This document shows positions 35,235-46,471 of a stretch of DNA of 64,000 nt, piece after piece (positions within the stretch are counted from its first letter, which is position 1; every line of letters begins with the position of its first letter). Origin of the DNA: Cylindrobasidium torrendii FP15055 ss-10 (taxonomy: Eukaryota > Basidiomycota > Agaricomycetes > Agaricales > Physalacriaceae). The stretch is from contig KN880496.1 of assembly GCA_000934385.1 (NCBI GenBank), positions 1 to 64,000 of the forward strand, written 5' to 3'. A program made the position numbers and the translations under genes. The notes under the pieces are model-generated. The model had not been told where the DNA came from. It did no database searches and saw only the letters and a program-made list of their open reading frames with translations.

Positions 35235-36747
35235 TCACCAGCCGCCTGGGACGGCAAGGTTCTGCGGCACGTCGGGGAGCGCGCCCTTAGTGCTGTGCGC
35301 CTTCTCGGACATCACTGGCGATTCGTCGCCAGCGGCGTGCTCCCAGTCCTCCTTGAGGTTGTAGTCGCGCACTTCCGACCGTGTCGTTTCGACGTTCACG
35401 AATACTCCTGCGTTTCCCGGGTTACGGTGCTATAGATGGTCTAACCTCAGTATGACGCGGATGGTTTTGCGAAGGAAAGGGATAGACGTACGCTGTGGTA
35501 GACGCCAGTCGAAGGAGCGACGACGACGTCTGGACGGACAATGAATTTGCGGTTGTGCAATGTGCTGAGGACCATGTTGACGTAGATCTTGGGCATGACG
35601 AACGAGATGCCCAAGTGGTAGGGAGTGTCTGGGGATACTTGGAACAGGATGGCTTGCACCATGGCCAAGCCCATGGCAATCGAACCGTTCTGAACCATAT
35701 CTGCGGAGGACATCAGTTTTGCATGACAGTAGTGGCTAGCCACGCACATCTCAACATCCTAGACATAAGTGCCTCCGTTTGGTTGATACGCTCGCGGTGC
35801 TGGTACATGTAGAATGACATCGAGGCCGTGATGGTAGCATTTGCTGCTACGGAAGGCCAGAGCCACACGGCATACCAATGCATCGTTTCATCCAATCGTT
35901 CAAACTGGCCGACATTTCTTGAGGTGATTCCAGAGGCAATACCCCCACCTAAATCATGGATCAGGAATTGCAATGGACACAACCATTGCAAACGCACAAA
36001 GGCTGACCGCAGACAGAGCATAGAGGCTCGCAGAGATCCACCAACGACCGAGTAGTGTGTTGATACGGACGGCAAAGAACGTGAATGCGAGGGCAGTGAT
36101 GATGGACTGCACAAACCTGATATCAGCGGCTGCAAATGGTGATACGCAAGGGAGACGTACGACAAGGATAGGATCTGATGGCGCGCAGCAGGGTCAGATA
36201 TCGGGATATACTTCGGCAATACAATCACATACCCATGAGCAGCGCTGAAAGCCCATTAGTTAGACTGTTGGTGCGGAAGCGTGCAGGACTCACTCCAATG
36301 TAGGGCCTCCAAGACTGCCTTGTTATTCCACTCTGTGATGAATATCCGGTATGCCCTAGAAAGAAGCTGAGAAATTGGGGGACCCGGCGCCAGTAGTTCG
36401 ACGAACCACATCATGAGGAAGACGGAGGAGGCAGTATCCAAACAGCAGAGGAGCACAACGAACATCTTGAGTGGAAGCCGATCTCTGCGCGTCGACGGTC
36501 AGCACGAATGAGAGATTCTTTAGGAAGGCGGCCTACTTGGAGAACACGTTGAAGTAGTTCCATGTCTGGGCATATCGATGAGCAAAGCGGCGAGCCCGCG
36601 CGAGGTAATGCACGCACCTGTAGAATGACGATCCCCAGGAGCGCCAGGGAGACTGCGGTGCCTGCAAGAACAGTTAGAAGGAGCTCGTCCGTGCATTGCA
36701 TATTCCCCACCTGCGAACAGAACAGGAAACAGAGCAGGAAGATACAT
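35235..36747 (-). CDS. Seven-helix membrane protein of DUF6534 type
   Basis: A chain of at least eight short exons on the minus strand runs from an ATG at 36747 (MYLPALFPVLFAG) to a stop at 35235, giving about 310 residues. Hydrophobic segments include TAVSLALLGIVILQ, FVVLLCCLDTASSVFLMMWF, FVQSIITALAFTFFAV and SVAANATITASMSFYMY. The late block MPKIYVNMVLSTLHNRKF is the typical end of the DUF6534 family, which is expanded in mushroom fungi. Other family marks are TWNYFNVFSKDRLPLK after the first helix and a hydrophilic tail (ETTRSEVRDYNLKEDWEHA). The function of the family is not known. Several inner exon borders are approximate. Confidence 0.7.
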
Positions 36748-37255
36748 GGCGACTACGGGGAAAGGAGGGAAGGAAAGGGAAAGAAGGAAAGGCACAAGCG
36801 TATCATAGCTCAGGTGGATGGATTTATACTGGATCTTGCGTTACCGACGTCCAGTGCTTCTTGATCTCCGTGAAAATCCATATTAGGACCTTACATTGTC
36901 TGTTGACCGTTTTGGGAACAAGCACTCTGGACATAAGAGGAAGGAAGGCTAAACGAGGACTAGCTGCAAGGTCGCGAGAAGTCGTCATGCTAGCAATGAA
37001 ACGGCGTCCTTGTTCTTGTCCTGGACTCTGGGAGTATTTTGTCATTCTTAGAGCTTCCCACATGAAGAGGCGGGGCCAGTGGAAATCGTTTTGGAAGGAA
37101 AGGTGCATTGAGAGCCATAGATAATTGAGAAAACACGTCGACAAGTGTGCAACCGGCAGTCTACGGAAGGATGCCGCCTGGCTACGAGCGCGAAAGCCGA
37201 TGGTGGGCGGGACGAAAGGGCGGATCAATGTCCGGCGTGTGCCGAAGTCACTCGT
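36748..37255. other. Intergenic, no gene recognised
   Basis: Short frames here have no support. The interval holds the promoter of the DUF6534 gene and the 3' side of the methyltransferase gene. Confidence 0.4.
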
Positions 37256-38059
37256 TCATTTCTCCTTCTGCCCCTTGGCAAGAAAAATCTGCACGTTCAC
37301 TCCGTCCATCTTTGCTTTTGTCACCACCCACCAGCTGAAATTGACCAGCCCCGCCGCCTCGAACATCTCCCTCATTCGTTCTTCGGTGAAGCCTTCTGTA
37401 TGCCTCACAATGTCGCGATGCTTTTCTAGAGTTTGGCCATCGAGTGTCTTCACATCCGCGACAAAGAGCCAGCCCTCTGTATTCAACTGCGAGGAGAGTA
37501 TTCGTGTCATGTCTTCTGGTGAGGCTATATGATGCCAACCCATCAAACACTTGAATAGAGTTCAGAACGACGTTATTGAATGCACTCGATAGCACTCACT
37601 ACAGCAACATCGAACTTTTCATCGTGAAAAGCGTCCGTATTTGTTGTGAGATCTGCATGAATTGCATGCATCTCTTCCTCCGGAATGCCTTGTGCATGAA
37701 CGCGGGCATTGAACTGCGCCACCATCTCTTCACTGATATCGATGCCCACGATACGCTTACATTCGGGAGCAAGCACTCGTGAAAGAAGACCTACACAGGG
37801 TTATCACTGGAGCAAGTGACATGAAATCGAAGTCGTCTTTCCTGTTCCGCACGCAAAGTCAAGCAGAGTAGTTGTCTCGTCGTCGAAGTGGTATTCGTCC
37901 ATGATTTCATCACCGATTCTAAGCGGCATTGTTCTTGGGTATTCACGAAACTATAGTCAAGACTTGCCTTCTTGCAAGCTTCTGTGCCGAAGCACGGTCG
38001 TCGTACAGTCCAGCGTGTCGGTCAAAATAGTCTGCGTTGGATGCAGCAGCAGTCGCCAT
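37256..38059 (-). CDS. SAM-dependent class I methyltransferase
   Basis: The minus strand carries four or more exons from an ATG at 38059 (MATAAASNADYFDRH) to a stop at 37256, about 230 residues. Motif I is LDFACGTG, followed by RIVGIDISEEMVAQFN (motif II) and HAIHADLT (motif III region). A C-terminal part with EERMREMFEAAGLVNFSW is common in fungal small-molecule methyltransferases. It should transfer a methyl group from S-adenosylmethionine to an unidentified acceptor, probably in the cytosol. The first intron is hard to place: the best reading is a 34-base GC...AG intron near 37980-37945, which is unusually short, so this junction is doubtful. The other junctions are ordinary. Confidence 0.75.
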
Positions 38060-38460
38060 GATGGATTGAGGATGAGAGTGTAAGGTATACTGAGGGCGAT
38101 CGGTAAACCATCGCAACTTCCAGTATTTCTTGTCGTCCAGGGCAGGTTCAAGCATTCTACTCTAACATAGCGTTTACCTACTGGCCCTCAAGCTGCTTAC
38201 CATTAGCCGAGTCCATCAATCTGGTCATACAATATAGAATGAAAAGCAGGTAGCTTCAAGAGGGTATGTATAGGAGTACAATCATAGCAAGACAAAATCG
38301 TGAAGTAGGATAAAGCAGTATAAGGAGCAAAGGTGAATTGTTCAAGTCCATCGAAAATGTACACACAGATTCATTAATTGTTCATACAAGTTAGTCCGTG
38401 CGAGTAACGTTCGCATTATTTACGCTCTGGAGAAGGCGTGTACCTCCAGTAAAGGCATGC
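38060..38460. other. Intergenic, no gene recognised
   Basis: Nothing coding was seen in this 400-base interval. Confidence 0.4.
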
Positions 38461-39181
38461 TCATTTCCTGTCGTGTCCTTGCGGCGCTTCGTTCCGCGCA
38501 GAAGGCCCTTTGTCGTTCAATGTGGTGCTTGCATCGGGGGTGGCGACACGCGGTGGCGAGGCGAACGGGGACTGATAGGGAGCAGACCCGTAGCTCCCTT
38601 GGGAGTAGTGCTCGGATGGCTGGGGAGAAGCGAAAGATGGCATCTTGAGATCGGCATCCTGGTGTGGGTCTGTCGGCGGCGGCGCAGCGTAGAGACGCGA
38701 TGGGTAGGCCGGAGAGTAGAGTTGCTGCGTGTTGTCCCCAACGGTCAAATGCTGGCTACCCTCGTCAAATGAGGCGGTATCCCACTCGTCTCTCTGGCTG
38801 GCTCTGACCCATCCCTGGTGCGTCTTCTCCGCAGTGCGTAGGACGGGGGAGGGTTTGTTCGAAGAGAATATTCTGGAGAGCTTGGACGCCATGGTTTCTT
38901 TTGCTTTGGGATAGCGATGTGCCTGCTCATTTGCGTGGCGTCTCCGCGCACGTTCAGAATCGGTTGGATCTCTGGTGCGAAGGAGGAAGAATATGGCGAT
39001 GCAGGCGGCCACGATGATGAGGCACAGACAGACGACGAGAGCAATGAAGCCTGGTGGCAGAAATGAGGGTGAGTACCCCAATCAAACAGTCTATCTCACC
39101 GCCAAGTGATCCGGCAATGCGGGGTGCGCTGTCCCGCTGGACAAGACCAACCATCATGGATCGAGTGTGGAGGGAAGGCAT
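38461..39181 (-). CDS. Single-pass membrane protein, unknown function
   Basis: Exons 39181-39100 and 39050-38461 give 223 residues. One strongly hydrophobic helix (FIALVVCLCLIIVAACIAIF, about residues 29-50) is followed by a basic stretch (RARRRHANEQAHRYPKAK), so the C-terminal part is expected to be cytosolic. There is no clear cleavable signal peptide. The long tail is Ser/Pro/Tyr-rich with several SPP, YSP and APYQSPF patches and is probably disordered. This layout is common among small fungal plasma-membrane proteins, but no family could be assigned. Confidence 0.7.
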
Positions 39182-41261
39182 GACAAACAATGGGAATTGG
39201 ATTGTTGGCACTAGAATAAACAGAAAATGTGAATTTGTTGCCCTTTGGACACGATGGGAAGACGCAAAAGAGGACGGCGAAGCGTTGGCTCCTCTCCAGT
39301 AACGACGTCATCAACAAATCAGCTTCCGCCGATCACTTCCGCCACGCGACGCGGCTTCTCTCTTGCCGCCACGGGCCGGCCTGCGCCACACAGCCTGCAT
39401 TTCTTGAACAATGGAGGCCAGCGCCTTGTAAAAAAAAACAAAGGACACGTCCGGCGTCAATGCTATACGTCAAAATGTCACGAATTGTCGACCCGACAAC
39501 ACCTGCTAGTGTTACTCTGCTTACCGGTGTCGACGCATACCCCTTTACCGCGTCGCTTTAGCCTGCTATCTAACTGAATAGCCCGAAATCCCTTCTATAG
39601 CTATAGGCAAACTTACTCTGGTATGTGCGACGGAATATGACTGGCGGAGATCGTCTCCCAAAAATGGGAGCATGCATCCAGTATCACGGAAACTGACCCT
39701 CGAATTCCCACAGGTTTGCAAAGGCCAAATAATAAGGTTCAACGCTAGAGGAGCCTCATGGCTATCATCTTCGCCAAAGGGTGCGTCCATGTCGACATGG
39801 GTGCAAGCTGTGTTACCGCTGATAATATTTACAGTATTATCCCGAGCGCATTAACCATATTTCCCGCTAGACAATGCACGACTATTGTACTAGATCGTAC
39901 CCCATTTTCTGCTCCCATTGTTCGCCGCGATAGTCAGTCACTTTTCCGACTCGGGAGTCGGGACGGTGACCCAAGTTGACCGGCCGAGCTTTTCCTTTCT
40001 CTTCCGTATACTCACTGTATTTACAGTCACCAATGGAAAAATATTCGCTTCTCCTTTCTGTGGAAAATATACATTCGAGAGGTCACTATCTCCTGGCTCA
40101 CAACTGTAGGCTTCTCATGCACCAACCCAACCTCTATCGTTTTCTCTCGTTTCCATGTGTGGGTGATTGACCCACACGAGGCTACGCATCGGTAAACTCT
40201 TCTCTCTTGGGATAGTTGATCTACATGTGATTGCTTGCATTGGGCGGACTTGAAAAGTGTTGTGATAGGTCCGCGTCAGGTTCGCTACTGTATACCGGCG
40301 GTTCGAAAACTGCATCGGGATGGGGCGTCAAAGCCCGACGATGTGTGGGCTATTCTCTAAACCGTCGTTTCTAGTCTGTCACTATATCTCCGTCCATCGC
40401 AACTGCTCATGTGTGCATTTGCAGACATCAAGGCTCTGGTCGAGAGAGTGACGCCCCCTGAATTTGGCGCACATTTGTTACCCAACACCTCGTACGCTCT
40501 ATGCAATGCGCCTGCCCCGCTCATCTTTGGCGTTCCAATCACCTTTTGATCACAATTAACAGCTATCTTTCTGATTATTAGAGGATGCCGCGGGCATGCT
40601 TCGGAGATACCGTCTGACGACGTGACCTGCTTAAGCTTGTTTGACATAATCCCTCGGTGCAAATAGGAATTGTTCGCCGTCCTCGACATATCCCACCATT
40701 TCAGAATAAGACTAAGTCATCACCGCCTGCGAACTAACCTAAATCAAAGCGCACAATGATTCAGTCGAAGAGATTTTGGGGTACTACAAAGTCATGCTAT
40801 CGCACTTTCCGAAAAGAAAACATAAGTAGGTGACCTTTCGGCTGGGCTGCCAGTGCCGGCGGTAAGTCTTCTCATCTAAACCTAATTTCTCAGCAAGGGT
40901 CCTGCCCGTACGTGGAATCTAGAACATGCAGTGTACACCTATAGGAGCTTGCTTTGAACGCGTTGACAAAGGTGGGCGTGTCTAGCTTTGTACTCGAGGG
41001 TATTGCAATTTATGCTGCTCTTAGATTGTCCCTGCGCCCGCTTGTCATGGCAGTAGCTTTGTGTTGCCCGTTATGGGACGTCCGATCGAGTCCTCGGAGG
41101 CTGAAAATGACATGCCATCAAGAGATTTGGTGTGCGTATTTCGAGGTTCCAATAGCCGGTGACCTGAACGATGCCAGGGATAACCTCGTGGATAAAAAGC
41201 ATAAAAGGACGGGGCAGTATTAATCCCTTTTCGGTCCCTCCCATCCTACCCTTTCACTATC
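39182..41261. other. Gene-poor 2.1-kb interval
   Basis: No believable gene, repeat or RNA was identified. Short frames on both strands lack motifs. Near the right end a TATA-like CATAAAAGG (41200-41208) lies about 55 bases upstream of the HMG-box start codon. Confidence 0.45.
41200..41208 (+). promoter_or_regulatory. TATA-like element of the HMG-box gene
   Basis: CATAAAAGG sits about 55 bases before the ATG at 41262. The short distance leaves room for a brief leader only, so the call is tentative. Confidence 0.35.
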
Positions 41262-42595
41262 ATGGCCAGCGCTCAAGTCTTTGGCTGGACGCCAGAAAAC
41301 AGTGGCGGTGACCTCGTCGACAGGCGACTACATCGTTCATCTGTCTCTTCCGTTGCCACTGTCCCGAACGCGGAGTCGCCTCACACGCCAGACTCTCCCA
41401 CCAGCACCTCCCCCGTCGCCGATGGAGTGGACACGCCGGAACACATTCCTCGACCTGCCAATGCCTGGATGATCTTCCGCGGCGAGTGGGCGAAGAACAA
41501 CGCCACCGGTAGGAAACGCACTGGCAAAGGCAGGCCTGGCAGCATGTCGACCAAAGCATCCCATACCTGGCACGAGTTCTCCGACCGCGAAAAAGCAGTT
41601 TATTATGCTCGGGCCAAAGATGCGGCGAAGAAGCACGCCGAGAAGTATCCTGGCTGGGTTTACCATCCGCGTCGGACGCAAACGAGCGGAGCGCGCCGCG
41701 GCAGCAAGCGCTATACCAAGAAAACCGCGAAGAAGGCTGCCAAATCCCCATCTCCTCCATCAGAGAGCGCGCCTGCTCTTTCTTCGACTCCTTCAGCGTC
41801 TTGCTCAAGCTCGAGCACAACCACGCCGGCCCCACAGACACCTACAGACTCTTGCTCTACTGAGCCCGCTACTCCCGAATTCGCCTCTGCGACTTCGGTC
41901 CGCCGATCTTTTTCTGTTCCTCATACTCAGCTGTCCGCGCCTCGCTATACCGAGCAGGACACATCCCATACCGACCGTGCCAGCAAGCGGCGCTCTCGAT
42001 CTCTCACTGCGCTCACCTCCCCCGACGCCTTTCAGGACTTTGGCGCCTCAGTGTCTCCGAGCTTCATGTCGTATCATGTGAGTTTCACAATTCTGCTTGC
42101 TTCGACCTCCGCTGATGTCAATAATGTCAGAATCCTTCAATGAGCGCTGGCTTTGAACATGAATGGATGCCGATGCACGATGGCGAGCGGTATGCGTCCG
42201 CGCCGCTCAACACGCTCTCCTCGCGGTCAAGTCTCGCTGGTTGGGACGGCAGTGGGGTGGCGTACTCGTCTGGCATGTCGACACCATCCTGGCCGTCACA
42301 GGCCTACTCCTCCGCTCAGCCATACAGTTCTTCGTCATCCCCTGCGTCGTACTTCAGTGATGAATACGAGCCATATCCAGTCTACGACAGCAGCATCACC
42401 CCGTATCAAGACGCGCAGGCGCTGCAGCAATACGAGACAGGCCTTGCTCAACGCAGCGACATGCATATACCCAGCGAGCAGTACCTCCCATACGACATGT
42501 ACTCCCCGGAGTCGGTCTCTTCCCACGCATACCCCTTCGATTCCTCCATAGACACTATGCCTCAAAACTCTTCTCATTTCGGACGTCGGTATTAG
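41262..42595 (+). CDS. HMG-box transcription factor
   Basis: Exons 41262-42077 and 42131-42595 encode 426 residues. An HMG box of the sequence-specific (MATA/SOX-like) type lies at about residues 61-132. It begins IPRPANAWMIFRGEWAK, has the TWHEFSDREKAVYYARA middle, and ends AEKYPGWVYHPRR. Such boxes bind and bend DNA, and in fungi they act in mating, pheromone response or development. A Lys-rich segment follows (KRYTKKTAKKAAK), then Ser/Thr/Pro-rich and Tyr/Ser-rich regions that may be activation domains. No mating-type homeodomain or pheromone receptor gene is adjacent, so this is not evidently a MAT locus. The exact regulator equivalent in model species is not identified. Confidence 0.87.
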
Positions 42596-43239
42596 GAATG
42601 TAGATACGTAGTACCTTCGAGCGGTACTTCCAGGATTTTCTCTGTACTCTCTTCCCTACTATATATTGTTACTTTATCCCACCTATGCATTCCTTCCACT
42701 GTAACACTCTACGTACATAGCTATCCATTGGTTACATTCCCTTCGGCACAAATTATTTGTTATCCACCCTTGCTGTATATACAAATCGACTGTAATCACT
42801 TTTCAAGGTGTTCACCGATGATTACTGGTCTAAACTACCTTCTGAATCCACTGTGAACCCATATCCCAAACACTCCACACAGTGGAAGCCTTCATTGGCC
42901 GCAAAAGTCGCTCGACGTTGCCGTTCTTCCGTCGCACCGCGACGGGGACATTCCGACTTCAACAATAGAGGATTTCTTAATAGGGCTCGGCAAGCAGCCG
43001 CGGATAGGACCCTACCGCCGGGATTAATGGGACAAGCAAAGCTGCGAATTTCACATAGGGCGCACGCATGCCGCCGGCACCCCGCCATGCGATGACAGCG
43101 CTGAAGTTGAACCGACGCCTCCGCGGGGAAGCGACCCTCGTCCACAACCTCCACACGGTCCAACGCAATCCGAAATTCGGAATCTCAACTTTTTGAAATT
43201 TCAAAACCAACAAGAACGTGACCCATTCAAATGAGAACA
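42596..43239. other. Intergenic, no gene recognised
   Basis: This is the 3' flank of the HMG-box gene leading into the repeat element. No gene was seen. Confidence 0.4.
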
Positions 43240-43592
43240 ATGCAATGTACAGCCATTAACGGGGAAGCGCAACAAACTTTGTAACCTGGGAATAACGTGC
43301 TCATTTTTGGACGGATGCACTTTGGGACTGTTGTGAATCGACAGACAGTGTACATTAGAATCATATCTTAAGAAGATTGGTGTAAAAAGAGCTTGAGATT
43401 GCCATGCTATGGCCGACTCACCGATCAGACATTGCACCGGGAAGCGCACTGTTGAGAAAAGTACCTCGATGATGCCGTTCTGATTGTTCCAGTGGTCATA
43501 AAATAACATTATTAAATATATGCTGGCATTATCGACTCTTACAATACCATGCCATGACCGTGCGGCACCAAGTATGCAGTCAGAATGCGAGC
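43240..43592 (-). repeat. Dispersed repeat, right copy
   Basis: Read on the minus strand this matches positions 1-345 of the window over most of its length, with many single-base differences. It contains the shared 23-base block at its far end (43248-43270). Together with 43749-43796 it forms the arms of an inverted-repeat structure. Confidence 0.7.
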
Positions 43593-43796
43593 GGGAAGAC
43601 AGCTTTGATCGTGCTACCAAATCACCTACTGATGGATATCAGTCCGTCGTAACCCAGGTCAGACAACATATTTGTATTCTACAACCTTGTCTAAGGGGGG
43701 TACAAGATATTCAGCCCAGTCCCCACCGAAACTGTCGAGATATACCAAACAGTGCGCTTCTAGGGAACGGTGCGCTTCCCCGTTAATGGCTGTACG
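43247..43796. mobile_element. MITE-like element bounded by a 24-bp perfect inverted repeat
   Basis: Positions 43247-43270 and 43773-43796 are exact reverse complements over 24 bases. A second pair, 13 bases long (GAAGCGCACTGTT near 43440-43452 and its complement at 43749-43761), lies inside. There is no open frame resembling a transposase. The 550-base size, terminal inverted repeats and the second copy at the window's left end suggest a non-autonomous DNA transposon or a rearranged repeat. A clear target-site duplication was not found, although both ends begin with GTAC. Confidence 0.5.
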
Positions 43797-43802
43797 TATT
43801 AT

Positions 43803-44789
43803 TCATATTGCTTTGTGCGTCAGCTTTCCATATGGGGTACGCTTCTCACCACGCGCGCCGGCATCAGAATTCTTCGTCAAGAACGTGACTGAGTCGATGA
43901 ATGTACCCGTAGGGAGAGAGGTAGTATCCCCGACCTTGAGTACGAGGACGCCGCCTGCGCCTTCTGGGCTTGAAATCGCAAACTCAACGCGGTCCGAGTC
44001 TGTCTGATCGGCGAGTGGCTCAACGCCCAAAGTGTTCGCCAACTTGCGAGTGACCGTCGGGAGCTCGTTCTTATCAACAAGAAGGGTCACTTCGCCAACG
44101 TCGAATGCGCCAGAAGGATGTTCTGCACCCTGCGAGGGGACCTATGGGTCGATATCAGTACTGCGCAAAAGCGGAGCTGATGTTGCACGCATACTCGATT
44201 CTCTCGTGGAGTGATGTCTTCACAAAAGAACGGCGCAGGAAGAAGACCGTGTCCATGTGGAAAGGTTACAACCCACTTGAGCTGCACACCATCAGGCCTA
44301 ATGCGACCGCCTTCTTTCCCTGGACGGTAAAGCGCTCCAAGACCCTCGTTGCTGGCGCGTTTATTGATGATGTCTCCGACGCCCGGTACACCAAGGAACG
44401 AAAAATCAATCCATCCTGGGTGCTTTTGCGCCCACCAGTGACCCTCTCGACGCGCTCGGTCATCAGAACCGGCTGGATAGTGTTCCACGGGGTGTACGAA
44501 TGAGATCAGCTCGATGTAGACACCAGATTTTAGGACCTGTTGTGAGACGTGGGGTGAGCGGACGGTATAGACATGGAACGGACCCCTTACGACGAGAGCA
44601 TTGTACGTCAGACCATCTGCGTGCGTTCCTCCAGGCAGAACACTGCGATATCTGAGCACGTTGTCTGAATGGACACATTGATCTGTCTTACTTGAATCCG
44701 AGGTCACGGAAATGCCGCACAGACTCGTCGAGTTCTCCAGGAGGAGAGAGATGGATGATGTGATCCAGGATATTCGTTTGTTCTGTCAT
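43803..44789 (-). CDS. Glyoxalase-like (VOC-fold) domain protein
   Basis: Four exons on the minus strand run from an ATG at 44789 (MTEQTNILDHIIHLSPPGEL) to a stop at 43803, about 275 residues. The start, a DHI motif followed by a short helix and DLGFK, is the usual opening of the Glyoxalase_3-type family. Later blocks are GVYIELISFVHP, WWAQKHPGWIDFSF and GVQLKWVVTFPHG. The second half (GEVTLLVDKNELPTV, RVEFAISSPEGAGG) looks like a repeat of the fold. Proteins of this kind are predicted metal-dependent or metal-free enzymes of unknown substrate. All introns are 40-70 bases with GT...AG borders. Function beyond the fold is not known. Confidence 0.75.
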
Positions 44790-45717
44790 GGTTCGAGGAC
44801 AAGTCACAGTAAGGAGGGAAATTGGAACGAGTCATCCTGTCCGCCGTTCGCGCCATCGAAGGCGATTGCCGAAAGCACGTGGATCATCCAACTACGATAG
44901 CAGAAAATGGACACGCAGGGTGTTGTGCGTTGTTTGTAGACTTTCTTTTGCCTTGTTGGTGGCCACGCAAATTTTACGTAACCGATCACCTGCGTTCGAC
45001 GGTCGTTTCTTACCATCACTGTGCCAGGCGGAAGAGATTCATGGAAGCCTAGAGAAGGCTCTTCTAAGCCTCGAAATCATTTCATAGGCTCATAGACCTC
45101 CTTCCTTCCTTGTGCTTCATAGCCTTGGTAAGCCAGCCAGAGTTCACCTGACGTCGAACATACCGGTCATTGCAAACGCGTCAACCTCGACGCCCGCTTA
45201 GCCAGAACAACCGCACGGCGAGAGTTGACCGCCATGACCCGACTTCCCAGCCGCAGAGCTCTGTCCGGGGCTCACTTGCCTCCTTTCTAGGCTGTGCTTT
45301 CCCGGAAACCCAGACTTGGCGCTGCAGCCTCAGACCTCCGCTTCAATTTCGGACACGACTAGCTCAGCTGAACTCATCTGCTGAGAGTGCTAAGTACCAT
45401 GTAGTGGCCAAGACGAAGGTCAGTGCGTCACAAGGTACAGTATGCTCGATGCACAACGCTACCGCTTCTTGTCCAATGCTTTCTCGTGTCTACGTCTTCG
45501 AAAGGTCTCGAAGAGGACCGAAACCGTCTTCTTTCCACTGCCTCGCTCGGTGTCAGAACTCCGTCCATACTCATACCGGGCTCGGCATACACCCTATTTC
45601 TGGATCAGGCGAGGTATATAAGCCTCCCTGCTTGCCAACCTCTCACTCATCGTTTCGTTTACCAACACCACTCACCACCACCACCACCACTCCTCTTTCT
45701 CCAACCCCTTTTCCGCA
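44790..45717. other. Intergenic and upstream region of the cerato-platanin gene
   Basis: A long open frame overlaps this stretch in another phase of the next gene, but it lacks motifs and is not believed. A TATA box is at 45615-45622. The region just before the ATG holds CAC/CCA-rich repeats (45664-45700), part of the leader. Confidence 0.45.
45615..45622 (+). promoter_or_regulatory. TATA box of the cerato-platanin gene
   Basis: TATATAAG lies 103 bases upstream of the start codon at 45718, a typical arrangement for highly expressed fungal secreted-protein genes. Confidence 0.6.
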
Positions 45718-46137
45718 ATGTTTGCTACCACTACTCTGTTCCCGCTCGTCGGATGCGCTGCCTTCGCCCTCGCTGACACCCTCGGGTACGACCCCAACTA
45801 CGGCACTGGCTCAAACTCGCTCGCCATCACATCCTGCTCCGACGGGCAGAACGGCCTGCTCACCAAGGGGTTCACCACATTCGATTCGCTGCCCACATTC
45901 CCGAGGATCTTCTCGTCGCCCACCGTTGGGGGTTGGAATTCAGATAAATGTGGTGCTTGCTACGCGGTTACCTACAATGGCGGGGCGGCGGAGTATTTCA
46001 CGGCGATGGACCATGCGGGAGGCAACTACTACACGTCCCTCCAGGCGCTGAATGACCTGACCAATGGGTATGGACAGCAGGCGGGGACGGTGCAGGTCTC
46101 TGTGACTGAGGTCGACAGGGCCAACTGTGGGTTTTAA
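45718..46137 (+). CDS. Cerato-platanin family secreted protein
   Basis: An intronless gene of 139 codons. Residues 1-19 form a hydrophobic signal peptide ending at ALA or ALAD. The mature protein begins with the family's TLGYDPNYG and contains SCSDGQNGL, KCGACYAVTYNG, AMDHAGGNYY and a terminal NCGF. The four mature cysteines match the two disulphides of the double-psi beta-barrel. Cerato-platanins are secreted or wall-bound proteins that bind chitin oligomers, lower surface tension and, in plant-associated species, can be recognised by plant immunity. The gene has its own TATA box and a compact leader. Length is standard for the family, and identification is secure. Confidence 0.95.
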   Translation: MFATTTLFPLVGCAAFALADTLGYDPNYGTGSNSLAITSCSDGQNGLLTKGFTTFDSLPTFPRIFSSPTVGGWNSDKCGACYAVTYNGGAAEYFTAMDHAGGNYYTSLQALNDLTNGYGQQAGTVQVSVTEVDRANCGF

Positions 46138-46471
46138 ACGATTGCATGCATCATGGACATGGGTTTTTACGATGGACTTCTTCGGACTGCAAATGGACAT
46201 GCGATTACGGACCTTGTTGTAACATTACCTACCTGTTTGTAATGCTACGACTGTTTTGATTTCCAAAATGTGCGGGACTTCAAGCGGACAAAACATAGGC
46301 GGTATTCAAGGAGGATCGAGTCTACAAGGAGGGATATAGCCGTGTCCGCATTACTGAAAACAACAAGGTAAGACGTCAATAAGTAACTGATAAAGTATGT
46401 ACGCAAAGGAAGAAGCATATGTATGTAGTACCCAGAACCTGTTCAGGCAAAGAAAGAAGAGAAAAGTAACA
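46138..46471. other. Intergenic between convergent genes
   Basis: This is the 3' flank of the cerato-platanin gene and of the next minus-strand gene. Nothing coding was seen. Confidence 0.4.

Noticed and set aside
41262..42595. Mating-type locus around the HMG-box gene
   Set aside because: No homeodomain pair, pheromone precursor or pheromone receptor lies nearby.
43240..43592. Open frame of about 139 codons inside the dispersed repeat
   Set aside because: Similar translations in the two copies only reflect DNA similarity; there is no protein motif, and stop codons and length differ between copies.
45170..46051. 293-codon frame overlapping the cerato-platanin gene in another phase
   Set aside because: It has no recognisable motif, starts far upstream of the TATA box, and is explained by the GC-rich coding sequence of the real gene.
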